This document shows, in pieces, positions 1-5,554 of a DNA stretch of 5,554 nt. How positions within the stretch are numbered: position 1 is the first letter of the stretch; each line of letters opens with the position of its first letter. The position numbers were made by a program, and so were the translations under genes. This stretch comes from an uncultured Lachnospiraceae bacterium. GTDB taxonomy: Bacteria > Bacillota > Clostridia > Lachnospirales > Lachnospiraceae. Location: NCBI GenBank assembly GCA_902783935.1, contig CACZTA010000093.1:1-5554 (forward strand). The letters run 5' to 3'. Under the pieces are notes generated by a model that was given only the letters and a program-made list of their open reading frames with translations, searched no databases and was not told the DNA's origin.

Positions 1-756
1 CTGAATGAGGAAGAACAGAAAAAGCTTCTTGCGGCGGATGAAGAGATCATCCTCCATACCGCCCAGGGCCGTCCCGTAAAACCGAAGACGATCGGCCAGC
101 AGGAATATGCGGATTCAATCCGCACCAATATGATCACCTTCGGGATCGGCCCCGCCGGAACCGGGAAAACCTACCTCGCGATGGCCATGGCGATCCGCGC
201 ATTCCGGAACGAGGATGTGAGCCGCATCATTCTTACCCGCCCGGCGATTGAAGCGGGTGAAAAGCTCGGGTTCCTTCCGGGCGACCTGCAGAGCAAGATC
301 GATCCTTACCTGAGGCCGCTCTATGACGCCCTGTATGACATCATGGGAGCGGAAGCATTTCTGAAAAATTCAGAGAAAGGACTGATAGAAGTCGCACCGC
401 TCGCCTATATGAGGGGCCGCACGCTTGACAATGCATTCATCATCCTGGATGAAGCGCAGAATACGACGCCTTCCCAGATGAAAATGTTCCTCACAAGGAT
501 CGGCTTCGGATCCAAAGTCGTCGTCACCGGGGACCGTACGCAGAAAGACCTTCCCGCGTCGGAAGCCAGCGGCCTGGATGTCGCAGCCAGGGTCCTCTCC
601 AGAATCGAAGGCATCGGTTTTTCCGAACTGACGAGCCGTGATGTGGTAAGGCATCCGCTCGTGCAGAAAATCGTGGAGGCATACGAGGTTTATGAACAGA
701 GACAGTCAGACCGGAGAGAACGGAAGCCTGCCCGCGGTATCCGCAGAAACCGCTGA
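1..756 (+). CDS. phoH: PhoH-family ATPase, 5'-truncated by the window edge
   Basis: Reading frame 1 is open from the first base to a TGA at 754–756, giving 251 residues of a protein that is usually about 320 long, so roughly the first 70 residues lie outside the window. Counting from base 1, residues 50–57 (GPAGTGKT) are the Walker A loop. Residues 79–96 ([18 protein letters not shown]) are a PhoH-specific block, 150–153 (DEAQ) are Walker B, and 174–185 ([12 protein letters not shown]) match the family's TGDxTQxDLP block with Lys where Ile is common. Residues 211–229 hold the DVVRHPLV sensor region. The family is a cytoplasmic P-loop ATPase related to superfamily 1 helicases and is linked to RNA metabolism; the exact substrate is unknown. 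After the conserved end (IVEAYE) there is a basic tail of about 22 residues rich in Arg, which is the part that overlaps ybeY. The ATG at 130 is internal and not the start. Family assignment is secure; the RNA role is inferred from the family and from ybeY next door. Confidence 0.96.
   Translation: MNEEEQKKLLAADEEIILHTAQGRPVKPKTIGQQEYADSIRTNMITFGIGPAGTGKTYLAMAMAIRAFRNEDVSRIILTRPAIEAGEKLGFLPGDLQSKIDPYLRPLYDALYDIMGAEAFLKNSEKGLIEVAPLAYMRGRTLDNAFIILDEAQNTTPSQMKMFLTRIGFGSKVVVTGDRTQKDLPASEASGLDVAARVLSRIEGIGFSELTSRDVVRHPLVQKIVEAYEVYEQRQSDRRERKPARGIRRNR
675..688 (+). promoter_or_regulatory. ribosome binding site(s) for ybeY inside phoH
   Basis: Two purine-rich matches precede the ATG at 692: GGAGG at 675–679 (12-base spacer) and GAGG at 685–688 (3-base spacer). 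Neither spacing is ideal, one being long and one short. Both lie within the phoH coding region, so ybeY translation probably depends partly on ribosomes finishing phoH. They support the 692 start but do not prove it. Confidence 0.5.
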
Positions 757-1297
757 TCGCGGCGGCAGCGCGGCCGCCGTTCTGCTTTATTATGAAAATG
801 AATGCGCAGGCCCTGATTTCGACAGGATATTTCCTTTTTCCTGTGAAGCAGCCGCCGAAACCGTGATCCGTCAGACACTCGCAAGTATCGGCTGCAGGTA
901 CAGCTGCGAAGTCAGCCTCACGCTGACAGATGAGGAATCGATGCGTGCGCTGAATCTGGAGACGAGAGGAATCGACCGCGTAACAGACGTCCTGTCATTT
1001 CCCATGTTCCAGTACACGGTTCCCGGCCGTACGGAAGAAGCGGAATCAGACAGAGCCGGTTCCTTCAATCCGGACAGCGGGGCGCTGATACTTGGCGACA
1101 TTGTCATCTGTCCCGCGCGGGCAGCTGCCCAGGCAGAAGAATACGGCCACAGCACAAAACGCGAATTTGCTTTTCTTGTTGCACACAGCATGCTTCACCT
1201 GCTCGGCTTCGACCACATGACGGCGGAGCAGGAAGAGGAAATGACGGCCCGTCAGGAGGAAATCCTGAACAGCGCCGGAATCACGAGATCCGTATAA
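692..1297 (+). CDS. ybeY: endoribonuclease YbeY (16S rRNA maturation / ribosome quality control)
   Basis: Encodes 201 residues of the UPF0054/YbeY family, a cytoplasmic zinc metallo-endoribonuclease involved in 16S rRNA 3'-end maturation and in clearing defective ribosomes. The zinc motif is visible at residues 165–175 ([11 protein letters not shown]), with His165, His169 and His175 as expected ligands. The conserved [13 protein letters not shown] block at 92–104 contains the invariant Arg, and LGDIVI follows at 134–139. Family members are usually 150–170 residues; the recognisable core begins near residue 30 (VLLYYENE), so residues 1–29 are an extra, Gly/Ala/Ser-rich N-terminus. The ATG at 692 is chosen because no other ATG, GTG or TTG occurs in frame before the core; only CTG codons (728, 782) could serve instead. 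The first 65 bases overlap phoH. In many Bacillota a pgpH-type HD-domain gene sits between these two genes; here it does not. Confidence 0.95.
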   Translation: MNRDSQTGENGSLPAVSAETADRGGSAAAVLLYYENECAGPDFDRIFPFSCEAAAETVIRQTLASIGCRYSCEVSLTLTDEESMRALNLETRGIDRVTDVLSFPMFQYTVPGRTEEAESDRAGSFNPDSGALILGDIVICPARAAAQAEEYGHSTKREFAFLVAHSMLHLLGFDHMTAEQEEEMTARQEEILNSAGITRSV

Positions 1298-1313
1298 GGC
1301 AGTCATGATCAAC

Positions 1314-1320
1314 AGGAAGG
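1314..1320 (+). promoter_or_regulatory. ribosome binding site deciding the DUF3048 gene start
   Basis: AGGAAGG lies 7 bases before the ATG at 1328 but only one base before the ATG at 1322. Normal spacing therefore favours 1328 as the translation start. Confidence 0.6.
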
Positions 1321-1327
1321 GATGAAT

Positions 1328-2752
1328 ATGAGAAACAGACTGGACAGATTTTTTACGGGACGGACCGCCGCCTGTCTGCTCACAGCGTTGCTGGTCTCAG
1401 CGGCCTTCAGCACCGGCGTACCGGCAGCTGATTCTGAGGCGGAAGAAGCGAGACCGAGCGTGCAGGTGCTCGTAGGGGATGAGGAGGACCGGAAAGAACT
1501 CGGCGCGACAGAGCTTGACTCGCTGAGTGATTTTACAGATGCCGCCGAAGCGGTTCCGGCTGAAGAAGAGACGGAAGCCTCCGCTCCTTCAGATGCGGAA
1601 GCTGCCATGTCAGCCGCAGAAAAACCTGAGGAAGCTGTTCCTGCCGGGATGATGAAGAGCTGGCTGACAGGCGAATATGTGCCGGAAGCGGTCGGAAACC
1701 GCCGCCCTGTCGCATTTATGATTGATAATGTGAAGGATGCGGATCCGCCCAGCGGCATTTCACAGGCTGATCTTTATTATGAATGTGAAGTCGAGACGGA
1801 TCTGAGCCGGATCTGCGCTGTTTTTGAGAACTATGACGAACTCGCGAAGATCGGGCCGCTGCGCAGCTGCCGCGATTACTTTATTTCACTCGCTGCCGGT
1901 CTCGATGACATTTACTGTCATTACGGACAGGCTGCCTACGCGCTGCCGTATCTTGAATCCGACGATGTCGACAACCTGAGCGGGCTTATGTCCTATCCGT
2001 ACAATGCATTCTACCGCGACAGCCCCCATGCCGCTCCGCATAATGCTTATACGGGCGGAGAGCAGATTAATGAGCTGATCAAAACACTCGGATACCGCAC
2101 GGATCACAGGGAAGGCTATAAGGGCCAGCTGAATTTCCGCGCTGTCGGGGATGAGGATCCGCTGTCTGAGGGGCGCGATGCCGCATATGTAAAAATCGGA
2201 TACCCGTTCAACGATCCGTATTTTGTGTATGACGAAGAAACCGGGCTCTACAGCCGCTTTCAGCATGACAGTGCCCACACCGACCTGGAAAACGGCGAGC
2301 AGCTGAAAGTAAAAAATATCATTCTGGAGTACCAGAGCGGCGCCAGGTACCAGGATACGGTTTATCTCCATTATCACACCTGGAATGCCGGAAAGGGCAA
2401 GTATATCAGCAACGGCAAGGCCGTCGACATCACCTGGGCCCGGAAGACCTTCTATTCGCCGGTCGTCTACAAAACGGCTGACGGAAAACCGCTCGAAATC
2501 AATACCGGGAAGACATGGATCAATATCATCCGCAAAGACCAGCTGAAAGACTGCCTGATCGGCACTTCGCCGGAGGACGCCTCCTGCGTGGCGGATGAGG
2601 CGACGGTCGCCGCGGAAGAAGCGAAGATGGAAAAATGGGTCTCGTGGTATAAGGAAATTGAAGAGTCCTATCTCACGAAAATGGCCCAGATGAGAACGGA
2701 TAATGTGGCTAAGCACGGAGGAAAGACAAAGGTAGAGGTCGGCCTTCCCTGA
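1328..2752 (+). CDS. secreted DUF3048 (YerB-like) protein
   Basis: Encodes about 474 residues. The ATG at 1328 is preferred over the in-frame ATG at 1322 because AGGAAGG at 1314–1320 then has a 7-base spacer; the choice changes only two residues. Residues 1–33 look like a Sec signal peptide: Arg-rich start, hydrophobic stretch at about 14–29, and a signal peptidase I site after VPA (31–33). Residues 35–110 are an acidic Glu/Ala/Ser linker, probably disordered. From residue 112 (WLTGEYV) the DUF3048 N-terminal domain begins, with RPVAFMIDN at 126–134 and IGPLRSCRDYF at 175–185. A DUF3048 C-terminal domain spans about 285–400, ending in GKTWINI. A charged, probably helical tail of about 70 residues follows. 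The function of this family is unknown; B. subtilis YerB is a putative lipoprotein. No lipobox cysteine is seen here, so it is likely released or held at the wall rather than lipid-anchored. It lies 17 bases before proB, probably cotranscribed. Confidence 0.9.
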   Translation: MRNRLDRFFTGRTAACLLTALLVSAAFSTGVPAADSEAEEARPSVQVLVGDEEDRKELGATELDSLSDFTDAAEAVPAEEETEASAPSDAEAAMSAAEKPEEAVPAGMMKSWLTGEYVPEAVGNRRPVAFMIDNVKDADPPSGISQADLYYECEVETDLSRICAVFENYDELAKIGPLRSCRDYFISLAAGLDDIYCHYGQAAYALPYLESDDVDNLSGLMSYPYNAFYRDSPHAAPHNAYTGGEQINELIKTLGYRTDHREGYKGQLNFRAVGDEDPLSEGRDAAYVKIGYPFNDPYFVYDEETGLYSRFQHDSAHTDLENGEQLKVKNIILEYQSGARYQDTVYLHYHTWNAGKGKYISNGKAVDITWARKTFYSPVVYKTADGKPLEINTGKTWINIIRKDQLKDCLIGTSPEDASCVADEATVAAEEAKMEKWVSWYKEIEESYLTKMAQMRTDNVAKHGGKTKVEVGLP

Positions 2753-2758
2753 GTCTTG

Positions 2759-2764
2759 AGAGGA
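2759..2764 (+). promoter_or_regulatory. ribosome binding site supporting the TTG start of proB
   Basis: AGAGGA with its AGGA core at 2761–2764 stands 5 bases before the TTG at 2770. No ATG or GTG sits at a suitable distance, so this site decides the non-ATG start. Confidence 0.7.
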
Positions 2765-2769
2765 AAGTA

Positions 2770-3609
2770 TTGGAAACACGCAGAAATCTCGCTCATAAAC
2801 AGAGAATTGTCATCAAAATCGGTTCGTCTTCCCTGGTCCACGCCGAGACCGGACGTCTGAACCTGCCGAAAATCGAGATTCTCGCCCGGGAAGTGACGGA
2901 CATCCACAACCAGGGCAAGGATGTCATCCTGGTATCGTCTGGGGCCATCTCGGTGGGAAAATCCGCCATGGGGCTGAAAGATCTTCATTCCCTTAAGCAG
3001 AAACAGGCCTGCGCCGCCATCGGCCAGGTCCGCCTCATGATGATTTACCAGAAGTTTTTTGCAGAATACGGACAGACAACTGCCCAGCTCCTGCTGACCA
3101 AAGAGACGATGCTGAGCAGTGAGAGCCGCACAAACGCGAGAAACACATTTGAAGAGCTCTTTGCGCTCGGTGCAATCCCGATCGTAAATGAAAACGACAC
3201 GGTGGAAACCTACGATATCCGTTTCGGTGACAATGACAGGCTTTCAGCTATCGTGACGGCCCTCATCCATGCGGATCTGCTGATTCTCCTGTCCGATATC
3301 AGGGGACTCTATACGGATGATCCGAAGCAGAACCCGGACGCCGAGTTTATCAGCGAAGTGGACATCCTCGACGACCGCATGCTGCAGATGGCCAAAGATA
3401 CGACCGGAAGCCGTTTCGGCACGGGCGGGATGGCGACCAAACTGGCCGCCGCGCAGATCGCCGGTGCTTCCGGCGCCGAAATGATCATCGCGGATGCCTC
3501 TGATTTCAGGATCCTTCACAGGCTGATTGAAGGGGAAGATGAAGGGACGCTTTTCCGCGCCCACCCGCATGAATACCATCTGATGGATTATCTCGAGCAG
3601 ATGCCCTGA
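2770..3609 (+). CDS. proB: glutamate 5-kinase (short form, no PUA domain)
   Basis: Encodes 279 residues of the amino-acid kinase fold. ProB phosphorylates L-glutamate with ATP to gamma-glutamyl phosphate in the cytoplasm, the first and usually feedback-controlled step of proline synthesis. Visible motifs are VIKIGSSSL at 14–22 (with the catalytic-type Lys16), VSSGAI at 55–60, KQACAAIGQ at 78–86, IVNENDTV at 138–145 (glutamate binding), FGDNDRLSA at 152–160, LSDIRGLYTDDP at 174–185, and FGTGGMATK at 216–224 (nucleotide side). The protein ends soon after GTLF (259–262), so it lacks the C-terminal PUA domain of the roughly 367-residue E. coli enzyme, as do many clostridial homologues. The start is a TTG at 2770: AGGA lies 5 bases upstream, and the first in-frame ATG would remove the phosphate-binding region. 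The gene follows the DUF3048 gene by 17 bases. proA, normally next, is absent, and zapA follows instead. Confidence 0.96.
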   Translation: METRRNLAHKQRIVIKIGSSSLVHAETGRLNLPKIEILAREVTDIHNQGKDVILVSSGAISVGKSAMGLKDLHSLKQKQACAAIGQVRLMMIYQKFFAEYGQTTAQLLLTKETMLSSESRTNARNTFEELFALGAIPIVNENDTVETYDIRFGDNDRLSAIVTALIHADLLILLSDIRGLYTDDPKQNPDAEFISEVDILDDRMLQMAKDTTGSRFGTGGMATKLAAAQIAGASGAEMIIADASDFRILHRLIEGEDEGTLFRAHPHEYHLMDYLEQMP

Positions 3610-3630
3610 TGAAGATTGACAGCTTCATTG
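3607..3630 (+). repeat. inverted repeat at the proB stop, overlapping the -35 box
   Basis: TGATGAAG (3607–3614) can pair with CTTCATTG (3623–3630) across an 8-base loop, with six Watson–Crick pairs and two G·T pairs. The loop contains most of the TTGACA hexamer. No T-run follows, so it is a poor intrinsic terminator for proB. It could be an operator-like dyad or chance. Confidence 0.3.
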
Positions 3631-3645
3631 ATTCAGCGGTAAGAT
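3616..3645 (+). promoter_or_regulatory. candidate sigma-A promoter for zapA
   Basis: A perfect -35 hexamer TTGACA (3616–3621) is followed after 18 bases by TAAGAT (3640–3645), which matches 4 of 6 positions of TATAAT. Transcription would begin near 3652, leaving a leader of about 70 bases before zapA. The spacer is visibly more AT-rich than the surrounding genes, which fits a regulatory region. A second -10-like hexamer, TATAGT at 3655–3660, has no good -35 partner. The call rests on consensus matching only. Confidence 0.5.
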
Positions 3646-3663
3646 AGTTTTGCATATAGTGTG

Positions 3664-3684
3664 CCGCACGGAGCAATCCGTCGG
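3664..3684 (+). other. hairpin in the predicted zapA leader
   Basis: CCG-c-ACGGA pairs with TCCGT-CGG around a GCAA loop. This gives eight base pairs with one bulged C and a GNRA-type tetraloop. It is followed by A-rich sequence rather than a T-run, so it is not a terminator on this strand. It lies between the predicted transcription start and the ribosome binding site and could affect mRNA stability or translation. Function unknown. Confidence 0.4.
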
Positions 3685-3721
3685 AGCATAAAAAAGAATA
3701 TTTCCATGACCGGAGGACAGC

Positions 3722-4060
3722 ATGGCTGAAAAAAATACCGTCCAGGTACTGATCGGGGGCAAAATCGTGCGCCTGTCAGGATATGAAAGTGAAGATTATC
3801 TTGAGCGTGTCGCTTCTTATATGAACCACAAGCTCGATGAACTGAGCACGCTGAACGGCTGGAGAAGGATGACCACTGATCAGAAGAATACCCTGATTGC
3901 CCTGAATATTGCCGATGACTATTTCAAAGCCAGGGAAAAAGCAGAAGATCTGGAAGAAGAGCTTCAGGCAAAAGACAAGGAACTCTATGACCTGAAACAG
4001 GAGCTTGTCAGTCTCCAGGTCAAGATGGATACCGCCGGAAAAAGCGGTCAGAGACGCTGA
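3722..4060 (+). CDS. zapA: cell division protein ZapA
   Basis: Encodes 112 residues of the ZapA family, a cytoplasmic FtsZ-binding protein that bundles FtsZ filaments and stabilises the Z-ring. The N-terminal part (5–20, NTVQVLIGGKIVRLSG) is the typical strand region, followed by YESEDYLERVASYMNHKL at 21–38. LNIADDYFKA at 61–70 leads into a charged coiled coil at about 66–103, which is used for dimer/tetramer formation. The length fits the family. The start is clear: GGAGG at 3712–3716 stands 5 bases before the ATG. The gene is preceded by a 112-base spacer with a promoter candidate and followed by a strong terminator, so it may form its own short transcription unit as well as receiving readthrough from proB. 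The last eight or so residues are basic and not conserved. ZapA is recognised from sequence pattern alone, but the match is good. Confidence 0.92.
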   Translation: MAEKNTVQVLIGGKIVRLSGYESEDYLERVASYMNHKLDELSTLNGWRRMTTDQKNTLIALNIADDYFKAREKAEDLEEELQAKDKELYDLKQELVSLQVKMDTAGKSGQRR

Positions 4061-4070
4061 TGAAAAGACA

Positions 4071-4106
4071 GGTGATTGCCGGATGGTAATCACCTTTTCT
4101 TTCTTT
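4071..4106 (+). terminator. rho-independent terminator after zapA
   Basis: GGTGATTGCC (4071–4080) pairs with GGTAATCACC (4085–4094) around the loop GGAT. This makes a 10-pair stem with one G·U, followed at once by a T-rich run (4095–4106, two single C interruptions). It starts 10 bases after the zapA stop. The A-rich bases just upstream give a weaker T-run on the opposite strand, but no gene converges there. Confidence 0.88.
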
Positions 4107-4110
4107 ACGG

Positions 4111-4131
4111 GGATCCGTTTTTTGAGGATCT
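4111..4131 (+). repeat. small inverted repeat in the U32 gene leader
   Basis: GGATCC (4111–4116) can pair with GGATCT (4126–4131) across a 9-base, T-rich loop; five pairs are Watson–Crick and one is G·T. It lies between the zapA terminator and the ribosome binding site of the next gene. It is weak and may be chance. I see no convincing promoter in 4107–4150. Confidence 0.25.
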
Positions 4132-4150
4132 GCAGACGGGAGAGTACTCT

Positions 4151-5554
4151 ATGAAAGAGAATGAAATCAGATTGCCGGAACTGCTTGCCCCCGCAGGTTC
4201 AGTAACTGCCCTGAAAGCCGTGACGGCTGCGGGTGCTGATGCGGTCTATATCGGCGGTGCCCGTTTCGGGGCCAGGGCATATGCGGATAATCCCGATGAA
4301 GAGGCCCTGCTCGACGCCATTGATTATGCCCATCTGCGCGGCGTCAAAGTATATATGACCGTCAATACGCTGCTGAAAGAAACGGAACTGGAGGAGCTCT
4401 GTTCTTTTGTGGAGCCCTATTACCTGAGGGGTGTTGACGCTATTCTTGTACAGGATTTCGGCGTCATGCGCAGGCTTCACCGCGTATTCCCGGACCTGCC
4501 CCTCCACGCCAGCACGCAGATGACTGTCACGGGACCTGAATCTGTCCGTTTCCTGAAAGAGTACGGCCTGACGAGAGTGGTTCCCGCGAGGGAACTGTCA
4601 ATTGAGGAACTTGCGGCGATCCGCGCGGAAGGACTGGAAGTTGAGACGTTCATTCACGGCGCGCTCTGCGTCTGTTATTCCGGTCAGTGCCTGTATTCCA
4701 GCCTGATCGGCGGCAGAAGCGGAAACCGCGGCCGCTGTGCGCAGCCGTGCAGGCTGCTTTACCTGAAAGGGGAGACCGGCTTTGACGGGTCGCACTCCAT
4801 CCTTGAAGAGAAGGACGCCCGGCATTTCCTGAGTCCGAAGGACCTGATGGGCATCAGGATGATTCCGGACCTGGTCCGCGCCGGTATTGATTCGCTGAAA
4901 ATAGAAGGCCGCATGAAACAGCCTGAATATGCCGCCGGTGTCGTCTCCGTCTACAGGAAATACCTGGATCTCTTCCGGGAGGACCCCTCCGGGTACAGGG
5001 TCTCCGAAGAAGATGTTCAGCTTCTGTGGGACCTGTATAACAGAAGCGGGTTCACGGACGGGTACTTCCGGAGACGGCGCGGCGCTTCCATGATGGCTTT
5101 TGTCAAACATGAACTGACGGCTGAGGAGACTGCCCGCAGGCACGCGCTCTATGAAGAAATGCACGGAAAGTATATCGACCGTGAAAAAACCGTCCCGGTA
5201 ACTGTCTGTGTCAGCGTAAAGGCGGATGAGGCGGTGAGTGCGGAATTCTCTTCCGGCGGGAAAACCGCTTTTGTCACGGGACCGGAAGCGTCACCGGCAA
5301 AAAGCCAGCCGCTGAACGCCGGACGGATCGCGGAATGCTTCAGTAAGACGGGCGGTTCGGACTTCAGTCCGGCAGACGTGACAGTGGATACCGACGGCCT
5401 GAGCTTTGTGCCGGTCAGGCAGCTGAACGGCCTGCGCAGGGACGGCCTCAGTGCCCTCCGGACGGAGCTCCTCAAAAGCAGCAGGAGAGCAGCAGCTGCG
5501 GCGGCAGATAACAGCAATGCCGGACCTGCCGTCATTAATGCTGATCAGGATAAA
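4151..5554 (+). CDS. U32-family protein (RlhA / collagenase-like 'peptidase U32'), 3'-truncated by the window edge
   Basis: The frame is open from the ATG at 4151 to the last base, 468 codons without a stop, so the C-terminus lies outside. GGGAG at 4138–4142 stands 8 bases before the ATG. The N-terminus (LPELLAPAGS, residues 8–17) and GADAVYIGG open the TIM-barrel-like U32 domain. The U32 signature is at 165–183 (ETFIHGALC…GQCLYS), followed by NRGRCAQPC at 192–200. Cys173, 180, 196 and 200 are in the conserved cluster region; Cys175 makes an additional C-x-C. SLKIEGRMKQPEY lies near 250. After about residue 340 there is a DUF3656-like region, then a junction containing LNGLRR and a polyalanine linker. 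Characterised relatives are E. coli RlhA (23S rRNA C2501 hydroxylation) and TrhP (tRNA 5-hydroxyuridine), so RNA hydroxylation is more likely than proteolysis. Clostridial homologues of this type often exceed 700 residues. Which RNA it acts on cannot be decided here. Confidence 0.93.
   Translation, partial: MKENEIRLPELLAPAGSVTALKAVTAAGADAVYIGGARFGARAYADNPDEEALLDAIDYAHLRGVKVYMTVNTLLKETELEELCSFVEPYYLRGVDAILVQDFGVMRRLHRVFPDLPLHASTQMTVTGPESVRFLKEYGLTRVVPARELSIEELAAIRAEGLEVETFIHGALCVCYSGQCLYSSLIGGRSGNRGRCAQPCRLLYLKGETGFDGSHSILEEKDARHFLSPKDLMGIRMIPDLVRAGIDSLKIEGRMKQPEYAAGVVSVYRKYLDLFREDPSGYRVSEEDVQLLWDLYNRSGFTDGYFRRRRGASMMAFVKHELTAEETARRHALYEEMHGKYIDREKTVPVTVCVSVKADEAVSAEFSSGGKTAFVTGPEASPAKSQPLNAGRIAECFSKTGGSDFSPADVTVDTDGLSFVPVRQLNGLRRDGLSALRTELLKSSRRAAAAAADNSNAGPAVINADQDK

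Noticed and set aside
1309..1758. Ser/Ala-rich open frame on the - strand
   Set aside because: It is the reverse reading of the Glu/Ala-rich linker in the DUF3048 protein; its composition is explained by that.
1886..2779. Long (297-codon) open frame on the - strand
   Set aside because: It is antisense to the clearly recognised DUF3048 gene and shows no recognisable motif. It reflects low stop-codon density opposite GC-rich coding sequence.
3664..3684. Hairpin considered as a proB terminator
   Set aside because: No T-run follows it on the + strand; the bases after it are A-rich, so it is listed only as a leader hairpin.
4199..5164. Two - strand open frames opposite the U32 gene
   Set aside because: The + strand frame from 4151 is unbroken to the window edge and carries the full U32 signature, so these are shadows.
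5479..5510. GCA/CAG-rich stretch considered as a simple repeat
   Set aside because: It is imperfect, short and in frame, and encodes a polyalanine linker in the U32 protein.
5149..5535. Open frame on the - strand with a hydrophobic Ala/Leu start resembling a signal peptide
   Set aside because: It lies opposite the U32 gene. The hydrophobic run is the reverse of the GCA/CAG-rich linker codons and the rest has no protein-like pattern.
1..5554. Search for a defence system, CRISPR array, mobile element or RNA gene
   Set aside because: All six genes are recognised housekeeping or conserved families with small gaps. No repeat arrays, terminal inverted repeats or tRNA-like folds were seen by eye.

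Overview
The window looks like an ordinary core-genome segment of a Gram-positive Bacillota (Clostridia) chromosome, most likely Lachnospiraceae or a close relative. The evidence is strong GGAGG-type ribosome binding sites, a DUF3048 (YerB-like) secreted protein, a short ProB without a PUA domain, the gene pair zapA–U32 peptidase, and moderately GC-rich coding sequence. The genus cannot be named from this. All six genes lie on the + strand and fill nearly the whole window. The longest gene-free stretches are about 112 and 90 bases, so there is no gap over 300 bases. I see no tRNA, rRNA, CRISPR, insertion sequence or phage gene.

Left part (1–2752): the 3' three-quarters of phoH (PhoH-type ATPase) overlaps ybeY (16S rRNA maturation endonuclease) by 65 bases. 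After 24–30 bases comes an exported DUF3048 protein of unknown function. Middle (2770–3609): proB (glutamate 5-kinase, first step of proline synthesis) starts at TTG, 17 bases after the DUF3048 gene. These four genes are packed like one transcription unit. proA, the usual partner of proB, does not follow.

Right part (3610–5554): a 112-base spacer carries a good sigma-A-like promoter candidate and a small hairpin. Next comes zapA (FtsZ-ring stabiliser), then a convincing rho-independent terminator. Last is a U32-family protein (RlhA/collagenase-like) that runs off the right edge; it is open for 468 codons with no stop.

Functionally the segment mixes RNA metabolism (phoH, ybeY, probably the U32 protein), proline synthesis and cell division. 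This looks like housekeeping synteny rather than a dedicated system. I found no convincing undescribed biological system. The most noteworthy points are the long phoH/ybeY overlap, proB without proA, a DUF3048 protein that lacks a lipobox, and the regulatory layout around zapA.
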